DNA of 63,406 nt from Shewanella abyssi (lineage in GTDB: Bacteria; Pseudomonadota; Gammaproteobacteria; Enterobacterales; Shewanellaceae), in assembly GCF_023284025.1 (NCBI RefSeq), contig NZ_JAKIKR010000026.1, positions 1 to 63,406 of the forward strand, read 5' to 3'. Every line of letters begins with the position of its first letter. Position 1 is the first letter of the stretch. This document shows, one piece after another, positions 47,012 through 56,242 of the stretch. The translations under genes were made by a program, and so were the position numbers. Below the pieces are notes generated by a model. That model did no database searches, was not told the DNA's origin, and saw only the letters and a list, made by a program, of their open reading frames with translations.

Positions 47012-47280
47012 GGTAGCAGGAGAGTAGGGAGCAACCCTACACCGACGAGGCAACTTTGTTTCGAGCTCTATTTCACTATATTAACTTATAGCGTAGCGCT
47101 CAGACCAAGGACTCTTTCAGGTGCCACATTGTGGTGAGGACTGTTACTGGACGAGCCTCTGGAGAGACTGCGAGCAGATAAGCGTTCGAAGCTTTATTTG
47201 TCATGCGGCGCCGAAGGCGAAAGTGTTAACCGCTTTTTAGTTAACGCGAAACGCTCAGGCAAAAGGACAGAGGAGAGGAT
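47012..47280 (+). ncRNA. Tandem glycine riboswitch
   Basis: Aptamer 1 (about 47012-47157) has caggagag, a gtaggg/accctac hairpin, ccgacgaggcaa and ctcagaccaaggac. Aptamer 2 (about 47158-47280) has the textbook series ggagag, gcgccgaaggcgaaa and ctcaggcaaaaggacagaggag. Stems such as gttaac / gttaac sit between the conserved blocks. Two glycine-binding units upstream of a glycine/alanine symporter is the classic arrangement. The first aptamer is the more diverged one. Confidence 0.9.
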
Positions 47281-47487
47281 GACTGTGTTAACTATTATCA
47301 AGCCGATATTAGTCACTGTCGCTTGTCGCTGCGCCTTTTCTACTCATCACTGAGTGGAATAAACCGTTGCTGCATTCGCCAGCGACAAACATAAGCCATT
47401 TCTTTTCCTCCTCCGACTATTAATAACTCCTATTTTTTAAGCCGTTTGGCAATAGCGAGTCTTGTTGTTTAATATTCGAGGAACACC

Positions 47488-48861
47488 ATGAACTACCACG
47501 CACTACTAGCCGATATTAATGCCATTGTTTGGGGTCCCGTTACCCTTTGCTTATTGGTCGGAACCGGCCTTTACCTGACGATTAGACTTAAACTTATTCA
47601 AGTCTTTAAACTTCCGCTCGCCCTCAGCCTGCTGTTTAAACCAGCGACAGGCAAGGGCGATCTCAGCTCTTTTGCCGCGCTTTGTACTGCACTATCGGCC
47701 ACCATAGGTACCGGTAATATTGTAGGGGTTGCCACCGCGATTAAGATGGGTGGTCCAGGGGCACTTTTCTGGATGTGGTTGGCAGCCTTTTTTGGCATGG
47801 CGACCAAATACGCCGAGTGTATGTTGGCGGTGAAATACCGCACCACCGATGCCCGTGGCAATATTGCCGGCGGCCCGATGTACTATATTGAGCGCGGACT
47901 CGGTCTTAAATGGCTGGCAAAAATCTTTGCCGTGTTTGGCGTCGGCGTCGCCTTTTTTGGCATCGGCACCTTTGCGCAGGTAAATGCCATTAGCGATGCC
48001 ATGACCATCGCCTTTGATGTGCCAGCTTGGGTTACCGCGATTGTGTTGACCTCTATGGTAGCGGCTGTGACGCTCGGCGGCGTTAAACGCATTGCCAATG
48101 TAGCGCAAAAAGTCGTGCCGACGATGGCATTAGGATATGTGCTTGCTTGCGTGTGGATCTTGGTGATGTTTGCCGAGCAAATTATGCCGGCGCTGCAATT
48201 AGTGCTTCATTCTGCCTTCACGCCAGTGTCAGCCGCTGGCGGCTTTTTAGGGGCGACGGTCGCGCAAGCACTGCAAATTGGTATTGCCCGCGGGGTATTC
48301 TCTAATGAATCTGGTCTAGGAAGCGCGCCAATTGCCGCCGCGGCTGCCAAAACCAATGAGCCTGTTGAACAGGGCATGGTTAGCATGACGGGGACATTCT
48401 TCGATACCATCTTAATCTGTACCATGACCGGATTGGTGTTGATCATCACTGGCGTATGGAGTGGTGATACCGCAGGTGCAGCGATGACCAGCGCTGCATT
48501 CGCCGCTGGCGGCTCGGCTATTATTGGTCAATATGTGGTGACCATAGCGCTAGTTTGTTTTGCCTTTACCACTATTTTGGGCTGGCATTATTACGGTGAG
48601 CGTTGCTGGTATTACCTAACGGGTCAGCGTCTGGGTGAAAAAGGCATTAGGCTATATCAACTGATCTTTTTAAGCTTGATTGCCGTCGGAGCCTTTATTC
48701 AACTGGACTTGATTTGGATGTTAGCCGATACCGTTAACGGCTTGATGGCGATCCCAAATTTGATTGCCTTAATTGGTTTAAGGCATGTGATTATTGCAGA
48801 GACCAATAAGTACTTTGCTAAGCGCCGCGCCGCAGTGCTTGATGAACTGCGTAGTCAATAA
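47488..48861 (+). CDS. Alanine/glycine:cation symporter (AGCS family)
   Basis: A 457 aa inner-membrane Na+-coupled amino-acid carrier with about eleven helices. Signatures: WGPVTLCLLVGTGLYLTIRLKLIQ at the start, ALSATIGTGNIVGVATAI, GGPGALFWMWLAAFFGMATKYAECMLAVKYR, GGPMYYIERGLG, and GVFSNESGLGSAPIAAAAA. The glycine riboswitch in its leader makes glycine the likely natural substrate. gagg precedes the ATG. A hairpin at 48898-48929 may end the transcript. Confidence 0.93.
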   Translation: MNYHALLADINAIVWGPVTLCLLVGTGLYLTIRLKLIQVFKLPLALSLLFKPATGKGDLSSFAALCTALSATIGTGNIVGVATAIKMGGPGALFWMWLAAFFGMATKYAECMLAVKYRTTDARGNIAGGPMYYIERGLGLKWLAKIFAVFGVGVAFFGIGTFAQVNAISDAMTIAFDVPAWVTAIVLTSMVAAVTLGGVKRIANVAQKVVPTMALGYVLACVWILVMFAEQIMPALQLVLHSAFTPVSAAGGFLGATVAQALQIGIARGVFSNESGLGSAPIAAAAAKTNEPVEQGMVSMTGTFFDTILICTMTGLVLIITGVWSGDTAGAAMTSAAFAAGGSAIIGQYVVTIALVCFAFTTILGWHYYGERCWYYLTGQRLGEKGIRLYQLIFLSLIAVGAFIQLDLIWMLADTVNGLMAIPNLIALIGLRHVIIAETNKYFAKRRAAVLDELRSQ

Positions 48862-48897
48862 TCTGCGTGGGGAATAATTAGTGTAAGGGATTCAGGT

Positions 48898-48929
48898 CAC
48901 TTTACTGCACGTTTATCGGCAGTAAGGTG
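48898..48929 (+). terminator. Probable terminator after the AGCS symporter gene
   Basis: cactttactgc / gcagtaaggtg (one T-G pair) around acgtttatcg; only a short TTTT follows after cca. The remaining ~250 bp before 49177 shows nothing else beyond AT-rich sequence. Confidence 0.55.
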
Positions 48930-49176
48930 CCATTTTAAGTAGAAAAAATCGTAGTTTAAAATCTCATCAATGCTGACAAAATCTGTTAAATATTCTAAGA
49001 AACACCTTCTACAGCCACTCTACGCTCACACTACCGGCATAAAACGAAATAAAGTAAGCCAATTGGTTATTCTAGTGGGCTTTGCTATCGACAATAAAGC
49101 CTAATCCTTATAAATTATCTGGCTTACCCTTTTTTACGTCGTAACGGTGTAAAAGTCGCTCATATAAGGATCGTTC

Positions 49177-52100
49177 ATGGCTCAGCAAGGCTACTCTTTA
49201 CTGCGTATTATAATCATTGACAGTTTTTGGAAAGGGCAGGTTAATGAGCTTGATTTAAGCGGCCACACGCAGTTAGAGGGAACTAATGGCGCAGGTAAAA
49301 CCTCTTTAATGCGATTATTGCCATTATTTTATGGCATGCGACCTAGTGATATTGTTAGCAAGGTCGATCAGGCGCGTAATTTTGTCGACTACTATTTGCC
49401 ACGAGCTTCAAGCATGTTGATCTATGAGTATCAACGTCCCCACGGGCAAACTTGTATGGTGCTCGTCAGTAGCGATGGCCGTGGAGCCCAATATAAATTT
49501 ATTGATGCGGCTTATAACAGTGACCACTTCATTGGCGACAATCATCAGCGTCGTTCAATGAAGGAGATTGAGGGCTTTTATCGACAGATAGGCTGTGACT
49601 CATCAAGTTATCTAGCGGTTGAAAAATACCGTCAAGTGATCCAAAACCTCCGTAGTGGTCGTAAATTAAAAGACGTGCGTCAATTACAAAACCGCTACAG
49701 CTTTTGTGAGCAATCGAGTCCGCATATCGATAAAGTGATTAACGGCACAATTGAGAAAAACCTCGATTTTGAAGCGGTTAAGCGCATGCTGGTGGCTATT
49801 GCCAGTGACTACCTTGCCCGAGGCACAAGCGACGAAAAAGAGCAGATTAGCCTCAATAAAGAAGATATCAGCAACTGGCTTGCCGATATTCAAGCGAGCC
49901 GCGCAGTGCAAAAAGTGGCGGAAAAAATTGGCTTGTGGCAGGGTGATTTTAATAGTTTAGACAGTCTTATCGATAAACTGCAGCACCTGCATTTTGAAAT
50001 CCTCGCTCACCAAGTTAACCTTAATGAGCAGCAACAGCTAAGCGCTGAAAAGAAAACGACAGCGCAACAACAACTTGCCGCCTTGCTACAGGAACTCGAA
50101 ACCAGCAAGCAGTCATTAAGCAAGCAAGTGTCTAACTTAAAAGCTGAAATAGAGAGTGATCAAAGCAGAATTGATTTACTCGATACCGATAAAATGAACT
50201 ATGACGATGATGATGCGGCAAATTATCAGCTGCAAGCTGACAGGGCGCCGCAGCATCAAGATCAGCTCAATGAGATCAATGCCATTATTAGTGCCTTTGA
50301 AGGCAATATTAATAAATTGCAGCAAAAGTTTACCGATCTTATTCAAACACTTAAGTTTAAGCATCTGCAAGATCAAAACGGCAATCAAATAAAAGTCACT
50401 GACATTCGTGAAGTTGCCACCCAGCAGCTCACTAAGATCAACGATGTCGATCGCCTGCAAAACCGCGAACTAGAGCAACAACTGAGTGCACGAAATACGG
50501 CATTGCAATTGAATAAGCAACAGCTGGAAAGCGATCTTAAGGTTGAGCAGCAAAAGTTAACTCAGGTACAGCTCAATCAAGTGCAACTCGCCCCTGAGTT
50601 ACAGCAAGATATTGAGCAAAACACCGTCGCGTTAAGCGAAGCTAAAGATAAACAAAATAGTTTGTATAAGAGCCATTCTCAAGCATTGCAGCAATATAAC
50701 GGCTTAATCAAGCGACGAGATAATCAGTTAGAGAAATATGCCCAAGAAAAGCGTCAGCTAGAAGGGCTATCTGCGGAATATGCGCAAGTCGGCTCACAGC
50801 TTATTCCTGCTGAAGGCTCATTGCAGTATTTCCTCGATAATGAAGCCCAAGCAAAAAACTGGAAAAATACCATTGGTCGCTTACTGACAAGCGAGCAGTT
50901 AACCCGTTGTGATTTAGCGCCAGCATGGGTTGGTGGTGACAGTTTCTATGGTCTGTCACTCGATTTAGAGCCTTTGCAGAGTAATGACTCACTGTTTCTT
51001 GATGAGATCCAGCTAAGAGAAAAATACGAGGCTCTGGCGGAAAAAGTTAACCTGCAGGCTGAGAAGATAGAACAGCTTGATGAACATATTGGGCTGCTAA
51101 CCAAAGAGATAGCAGCAGCTGAAAACGATTGTGCTGTCGCGACGCAACACATCGCCAAGAATGAGCTCAACTTACAACAGCTCAACATGCAAAAAGATAA
51201 TTTCGAGCTTAAAAAACGAGTCGCGATTAAAGCGTATACCGACGCGGTTAACCTGCAACTAAAAACGCTAGAGACCGAGCACAAGCGCCTAGTCAAACAG
51301 CAGCAACAGCATAGCGATGATGTCGAAGAGCAGCGACACGAGTTACACAATCAGTTGCTTGAAAAGCGCATGGTGGTTGAAGGCGATCGTGATAGTCAGT
51401 TGGCATTATTAGCGGCGGAAACAGCCGCGCTGGAAGCCAACTATAAACAACGATTAAAAGATTTAAAAAAGCAGCAAAGTACCGATTTAGCTAAGCTTGA
51501 CCCCGATGGCGAAGTTGATAAACGCACCAGCGAGCGCAAGACGATAGAGCAAGCATTGAAGCAATGTGCTGTCTTTGAGCAAAAGGCGCATCACTACCAA
51601 CACTTCATGACTGACCGCTATTGTCATCGAGATGGCTTAGTTGAGCTCAATCAGAATCGATTAGTGCAGCAACGCGGTATTGAGACGCAGCTTGAAGATA
51701 CTAGAGTGCGACTCAATAGTGACATTAGCGCACTGCGCAGCAATATTAAAAAATTGAATGATAAAAAAGCCTACACCGAGGAGTTACTCACTCAACTAAA
51801 TGAAAGCCAACGTCATTGTGAAAAACACGGTATTGAAGCGCTAGGCTCTGCTGAACATCCTCATAATCAAGCCGATCTGAGTGTGAGTTTTTGCGCCGAT
51901 TGGCTCAACCAATTTAAAGTGATTGAGAAACGCCTAGGCGAGCAACTCAATAAGTTTAATGATGGCTTTAAAAAGAAACACGCTAGCAGTGACTTGTACG
52001 ATAATTGGCAAAAACTGGTGGTCGAGAATGACAATTTTAGCGCCGCAAGAAGCTTATTTAAATATCGAGAGCCCATCGTTGAGTTGCTAAGCAGTGCGGA

Positions 52101-52884
52101 GCAAAAGCAGAAGAACACTTATCAGTTGGTGTCGGTTAACGCCACGATGATCAACGAGTTCTATCAACACGTTGAAAACTTTGCTAGACAGATTAAGACC
52201 ATAGGTAAAAACTTGTCGAGTAAGGTCACAGCGCTAGCCCATTTTGATGCCTTAGCTGAGATCAACGTGACCACGGTGATGAAGCAAGAAGAGCTGGAAT
52301 ATTGGGGATCGCTAAAAGAATTTTCCAAGGCTTACGATCTATGCCGCGATCAGTTAAGCGATGGTGTCGGTGAGATCCCCGACGATCTGGTATATGCAAT
52401 GCAAAATTTGGCGACCTATTTGCCAAGTGAAGGCTTTGTATTGAACCACAGCAATTTATTTGACATTGAATTTACCATCACTGAAAAAGGCCATGTAAAA
52501 CACGCGCGGAATGCTCGCCAATTGAAAAAGGTCAGTTCAACTGGATTGTCATATTTAGCCATGTTGTCATTGTTCTCAGGCTTGCTGGGTATGCTACGCG
52601 GTGAAAGCCAATTTAGCAGTCAGATCATTTTGCCTGTGGATGAGCTGGGTGAATTGGCCGCCGAAAACATTGACCTGCTATTGAAAATGTTCACTGATAA
52701 CGATATCCACATCTTGTCGGCTTCGCCGTCGACGGATCGTCATATTTTATCCTTGTACGACAAGCATTATAAATTGAAAGACAATAAAATTTACCATGCG
52801 GAGATCCCGCAGTCGCGCCTCGATGAGTTACTTGCGAAACGTGCCAATCAGCAACAAGCGGCAACCGCTAAGCAGGAGTTATAA
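49177..52884 (+). CDS. SMC-like ATPase (JetC/MksB-type)
   Basis: A 1235 aa protein. The N-terminal ATPase half has Walker A GTNGAGKTS (35-43) inside GHTQLEGTNGAGKTSLMRLLPLFYG. Long Gln/Glu/Leu coiled coils run from about 260 to 545 and 625 to 930, with a non-coiled, hinge-like island near 550-620 (TRCDLAPAWVGGDSFYG). The C-terminal half carries a MukB-like signature SSTGLSYLAML (1120-1130) and Walker B IILPVDELGEL with Asp-Glu 1156-1157. This is the plan of MukB, MksB and Wadjet JetC. I also recall SMC-like proteins labelled DUF3584 with a similar start. Its stop overlaps the next ATG. Confidence 0.85.
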   Translation: MAQQGYSLLRIIIIDSFWKGQVNELDLSGHTQLEGTNGAGKTSLMRLLPLFYGMRPSDIVSKVDQARNFVDYYLPRASSMLIYEYQRPHGQTCMVLVSSDGRGAQYKFIDAAYNSDHFIGDNHQRRSMKEIEGFYRQIGCDSSSYLAVEKYRQVIQNLRSGRKLKDVRQLQNRYSFCEQSSPHIDKVINGTIEKNLDFEAVKRMLVAIASDYLARGTSDEKEQISLNKEDISNWLADIQASRAVQKVAEKIGLWQGDFNSLDSLIDKLQHLHFEILAHQVNLNEQQQLSAEKKTTAQQQLAALLQELETSKQSLSKQVSNLKAEIESDQSRIDLLDTDKMNYDDDDAANYQLQADRAPQHQDQLNEINAIISAFEGNINKLQQKFTDLIQTLKFKHLQDQNGNQIKVTDIREVATQQLTKINDVDRLQNRELEQQLSARNTALQLNKQQLESDLKVEQQKLTQVQLNQVQLAPELQQDIEQNTVALSEAKDKQNSLYKSHSQALQQYNGLIKRRDNQLEKYAQEKRQLEGLSAEYAQVGSQLIPAEGSLQYFLDNEAQAKNWKNTIGRLLTSEQLTRCDLAPAWVGGDSFYGLSLDLEPLQSNDSLFLDEIQLREKYEALAEKVNLQAEKIEQLDEHIGLLTKEIAAAENDCAVATQHIAKNELNLQQLNMQKDNFELKKRVAIKAYTDAVNLQLKTLETEHKRLVKQQQQHSDDVEEQRHELHNQLLEKRMVVEGDRDSQLALLAAETAALEANYKQRLKDLKKQQSTDLAKLDPDGEVDKRTSERKTIEQALKQCAVFEQKAHHYQHFMTDRYCHRDGLVELNQNRLVQQRGIETQLEDTRVRLNSDISALRSNIKKLNDKKAYTEELLTQLNESQRHCEKHGIEALGSAEHPHNQADLSVSFCADWLNQFKVIEKRLGEQLNKFNDGFKKKHASSDLYDNWQKLVVENDNFSAARSLFKYREPIVELLSSAEQKQKNTYQLVSVNATMINEFYQHVENFARQIKTIGKNLSSKVTALAHFDALAEINVTTVMKQEELEYWGSLKEFSKAYDLCRDQLSDGVGEIPDDLVYAMQNLATYLPSEGFVLNHSNLFDIEFTITEKGHVKHARNARQLKKVSSTGLSYLAMLSLFSGLLGMLRGESQFSSQIILPVDELGELAAENIDLLLKMFTDNDIHILSASPSTDRHILSLYDKHYKLKDNKIYHAEIPQSRLDELLAKRANQQQAATAKQEL

Positions 52885-53507
52885 TGTTTAAACAGACTAT
52901 CCAAAAGCTGTTAACTGGCGAGGTGATTTGCGAAACGGCTTTTGCTGAAGAGTTCACCTACTTAAAAGTGGAAAGCGAGTTTGAGCGCGTCAGTGATTTT
53001 TTATCGAATCTAGATCGTAACTTAACTTACCTTGATAATGCCGATGCCTTTTACTGCACTTATGAGCGGGTTGACCAAAGTAATACGGCTGAGTTATCAG
53101 CACTGTTTAACGAAATGCGCAGTATCTTTAGACCCTTAGTGGAGTTTTTAGATCTACTGCTAACAGCCACTCAAGCCGACTTGCCCTTGCATGGTAAATC
53201 GGTGGTCAATATTAACACCTTGTTTGAACCCTTCGAGCAAGATCAAACCTTACGTGACCAGCTTAGACGCTTAACCTCCATTAAGCCGTTTAAAACCAAT
53301 AAGGAAGAAACCAGAGAGCAACTGGCGACCCTGTTTAATAAACTGGAAGATATGCACTATTTTGTGCGAAAAAATCCAGGCAGTAGCCGTTATTTTGCCA
53401 CTGCGCGGTTTGATCTAATTTACTGCTTAATTGAGTTTTTAAATGATTCAGAGCAAGTCGAGTTGCCAGATGAGCAGGCTGAACAACAAGATGAGTTATT
53501 GTTCTAA
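52884..53507 (+). CDS. Small SMC-accessory subunit (JetB/MksE/MukE-like)
   Basis: A 207 aa acidic helical protein between the SMC-like and kleisin-like genes, joined to both by TAATG overlaps. The N-terminal ILTGEVICETAF-type opening (QKLLTGEVICETAFAEEF) and the later LRRLTSIKPFKTNKEETREQLATLFNKLEDMHYFV resemble a winged-helix accessory subunit. The assignment comes mainly from size, acidity (tail ELPDEQAEQQDELLF) and position, not from a decisive motif. Confidence 0.6.
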   Translation: MFKQTIQKLLTGEVICETAFAEEFTYLKVESEFERVSDFLSNLDRNLTYLDNADAFYCTYERVDQSNTAELSALFNEMRSIFRPLVEFLDLLLTATQADLPLHGKSVVNINTLFEPFEQDQTLRDQLRRLTSIKPFKTNKEETREQLATLFNKLEDMHYFVRKNPGSSRYFATARFDLIYCLIEFLNDSEQVELPDEQAEQQDELLF

Positions 53508-54760
53508 TGGCGGGTTTTGATGCAGGACAGGTTTCAGCGCTACTGAGAAAGATTGGCGCTAATGATGAGTTGTTAGCCAGTGCTTATGTCTATGGCTCGA
53601 TAGCGGCCGATAGCCAAGATAGCAAAACTATTTCGACCTTACACAAGGCGGGTTTACTGCGCCCAGATGACGAGGTCGGTGAGTTTAGAGTCACCACCGA
53701 CTTTAAACGTATGCTCAATCGTTTGATGCGTAAGCAAAGTAGCTATCGTCAATTAACCGATATGGGCAAGGTGATTGAGGCACTCGATGAAACCGTCAAA
53801 GACTATCAGCTTTCAGTACAGGCCGATCAGAGTGAAGACGCCGACTTATTTCTCGAACAGCTCGATGATCTTTTATATGAAACCAAAGATGGTTTAAACA
53901 ATAACCTCGATAACATGCATTACGGCATTGTCAGCCAATTTGGTTTTGTTAGCAGCTTAGCCAACAAGATCAGGCAAAATGAGCGTTACTTAAACCATGC
54001 TCAAAACCTGCTGACCGAGTTGCAGCAAATCGACCCGGAAGCTTGCTACGAGTGGATTAACTGGCCGTGCCCCAATGAGTTTGCGCGGAAAATCACTGGC
54101 TTTGTGTATTGGTTTAATCAAGTGTTGCCGCGATTACGCTTCATTATCGACAATATGCGCCTCAGTTTGTTTCGCTTACGTCGTGATGAGAAAAAAGCCA
54201 ATCAACTGCGCAGCATGGCGCGTTTTTTACGTCAGCACCCAGAGTTCGAACTGAGCGATAACCTGTATGAACAGCCAACACTGCCTGAAGCGTTGAAGCT
54301 TGCACCAGCGATGGCTCTTAGGTCCTATGTTGATACCCGTAACACAGCGCTAGAAACTCCGCTGATTAAGTTGGTTCACTCTTTAAGAAAGCAATCCGCT
54401 GCTCAGGAGGTGAAAGAGCGTGAGAGCGCTGAAATTGAGATAGCACCTATAGAGCGAGTGAGCTACCAAAGTGACTTTTTTGATCTACAAGCAGAAGCGC
54501 TGTTTGAGCAAGTGATCACCTCAGATGAGCCTATCTCAGCATTGGCATTTTGGCATTACTCACAAATCCAGTGGCAAGACACCGCGCACAGCATTCATCC
54601 AAAAGCCTGGATTGAATTAGTGTTTAGCAACTATTGTAAGTTAACCAATGAACAACAAGCCGCTTTTAGCATCAATATGAAAGGGGTCCAAGTTCAAGGG
54701 ACAACAGCCAACTTTAGCTACCACGATGTGGTGATAGGCCTAGACCCGAGTTTAAAATAG
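53507..54760 (+). CDS. Kleisin-like subunit (JetA/MksF/MukF-like)
   Basis: A 417 aa protein. The first ~75 residues look like a winged helix (STLHKAGLLRPDDEVGEFRVTTDFKRMLNRLM). A long helical middle (VIEALDETVKDYQLSVQAD... YLNHAQNLLTELQQI) follows, and a C-terminal small domain (WIELVFSNYCKLTNEQQAAFSINMKGVQVQG) could cap the SMC head. This two-ended architecture is that of MukF-type kleisins. It is coupled to the upstream gene and 7 bp from the next. Confidence 0.62.
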   Translation: MAGFDAGQVSALLRKIGANDELLASAYVYGSIAADSQDSKTISTLHKAGLLRPDDEVGEFRVTTDFKRMLNRLMRKQSSYRQLTDMGKVIEALDETVKDYQLSVQADQSEDADLFLEQLDDLLYETKDGLNNNLDNMHYGIVSQFGFVSSLANKIRQNERYLNHAQNLLTELQQIDPEACYEWINWPCPNEFARKITGFVYWFNQVLPRLRFIIDNMRLSLFRLRRDEKKANQLRSMARFLRQHPEFELSDNLYEQPTLPEALKLAPAMALRSYVDTRNTALETPLIKLVHSLRKQSAAQEVKERESAEIEIAPIERVSYQSDFFDLQAEALFEQVITSDEPISALAFWHYSQIQWQDTAHSIHPKAWIELVFSNYCKLTNEQQAAFSINMKGVQVQGTTANFSYHDVVIGLDPSLK

Positions 54761-54767
54761 AACCTGT

Positions 54768-55667
54768 ATGAATAGAGACTTGTTTGGTAAAACCAAAGCC
54801 CTGCTTCGACAATACTCCTCTGGCGCCAAGATCCCCAGTAAAGAGTATGTAAAGCAATTATCGTCTGACTATGGTTTTGGGACTTTGTCGTCAGGAACGA
54901 AGGGGTCGGCAGGGTATTACACCTATACCAGTATCGATAAAATACGCCTTATTGCAGCGGTTAAAAAAGAGTTGGGCGTTGATCTTGAGTTCGATACTTA
55001 CCCAGAGACTAAAAGTCGCAAACATAATTCATTTTTATACCGGAGTGAGAAACTCAATAGCTACCCAGTGAGTCGTGATTTTATTTTAATTAATAGTATT
55101 GCTGAGCTGCGAGTTAACCAGCAGCTGATGGCTAAGTCGCCCTTATCCTCGCTAGGTATTTCAGTGAAGGCTGACGAGATTGATACCGTTGAACACCCCT
55201 ATATTGTCTTGGTTGAAAACCTGACCTTGATGGCCAACTTAGCTAATTTGATCTTGCCTGAGTGCTTGCAGGACGCATTGTGGCTATACCGCGGCGACGT
55301 TAAACCGAGTCAACAGACGGGAACTGCTTATCAATTTTTTAGGCGTTGGCAGAATGACCCTAACACCAAGTTGGTCTGTTTTAGTGATTTAGACCCTAAA
55401 GGCATCGAAATCGCTTACAGCAGTGGTGCAGACTATTGGTTGTCGCCAATGGATTGCGAAGCGGCGATTGCCATTGATTTACAGGGCATTGAACAAGACT
55501 GGCATAACCAAAGTGACTCTCGGCTGTATTTGCAAAGACAACAATCCTTACCCGCACAATGCAAGTTGGCCTTTGCGCTAATGAATGCACAACATATAAC
55601 GCTGAAACAAGAGCATATGTTGAGCCATGGAGTAGCGTTGCAGCTATTTGATTTAAAGGCGAAATAA
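54768..55667 (+). CDS. TOPRIM nuclease-like subunit (JetD/MksG-type)
   Basis: A 299 aa protein. An N-terminal part with a likely winged helix (1-100) is followed by a TOPRIM core: IVLVENLTLM with acidic Glu 150, LWLYRGD (172-177), and CFSDLDPKGIEIA with the Asp pair 207 and 209. A C-terminal LKQEHML (Gln-Glu 281-282) matches the QE motif of DUF2220-type JetD proteins. In Wadjet this subunit cuts circular DNA caught by the SMC complex. It is shorter than the ~380-400 aa usual for JetD. Confidence 0.72.
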   Translation: MNRDLFGKTKALLRQYSSGAKIPSKEYVKQLSSDYGFGTLSSGTKGSAGYYTYTSIDKIRLIAAVKKELGVDLEFDTYPETKSRKHNSFLYRSEKLNSYPVSRDFILINSIAELRVNQQLMAKSPLSSLGISVKADEIDTVEHPYIVLVENLTLMANLANLILPECLQDALWLYRGDVKPSQQTGTAYQFFRRWQNDPNTKLVCFSDLDPKGIEIAYSSGADYWLSPMDCEAAIAIDLQGIEQDWHNQSDSRLYLQRQQSLPAQCKLAFALMNAQHITLKQEHMLSHGVALQLFDLKAK

Positions 55668-56242
55668 ATTGGACTCGCGGGCAGCATAAACAAGCCAAAT
55701 ACCAGTAAAAGCATCCGCAGTATTGGTCTTTGTTGCAGTTATAATCGAGCAACGAGTGAGTATTAAGCAACAACATCTGCTCGCTGTTAACCTTGTGCTG
55801 AAATACATCTTACGGGGTGTTAAGCGCAAACATTCAGCAGTTGAGCTTTAGATAATACTACTTAGTCATATCTAGCGGTCTATCACTTCGCCAAAGTTAC
55901 CATTAGTGGCTGTTATCACTGTTTTTGCTTGTGCTTGCAGTGTTATTAACTGCTTGGTTTTTGCGTGGTTGTTCTTTTAATGTTGAGCTTATGTTGGGTG
56001 TGTAAAAGTTGACCATTCGGATTGTTCTGCGGGTGATTGTTTTTCACTTATTTAACAGTAGCTTGTCTTGTTTACTGGTGCTTGTTGTAAATTTGTTGGC
56101 TAAACTTATTCACTGTTTTTGATTGAAATTATTGCCAGCATGTTTCACTATCCCTGCCATAAATAGGCGCTTAGTCGTAAGTCGTCATCATTGAAGGCAG
56201 TAGAAGACATGCGATAAGACATGTCGAATATAAGGCAAGTTA
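55668..56242. other. Long leader region of the DAACS symporter gene
   Basis: A 575 bp gap, T-rich in its second half. No terminator for the four-gene operon, no gene, and no sigma-54 type GG-N10-GC promoter could be seen. Confidence 0.35.

Noticed and set aside
55668..56242. Sigma-54 promoter for the DAACS gene
   Set aside because: No GG-N10-GC pair with proper flanks was found; the neighbouring NtrC-like protein also lacks its sigma-54 contact motif.
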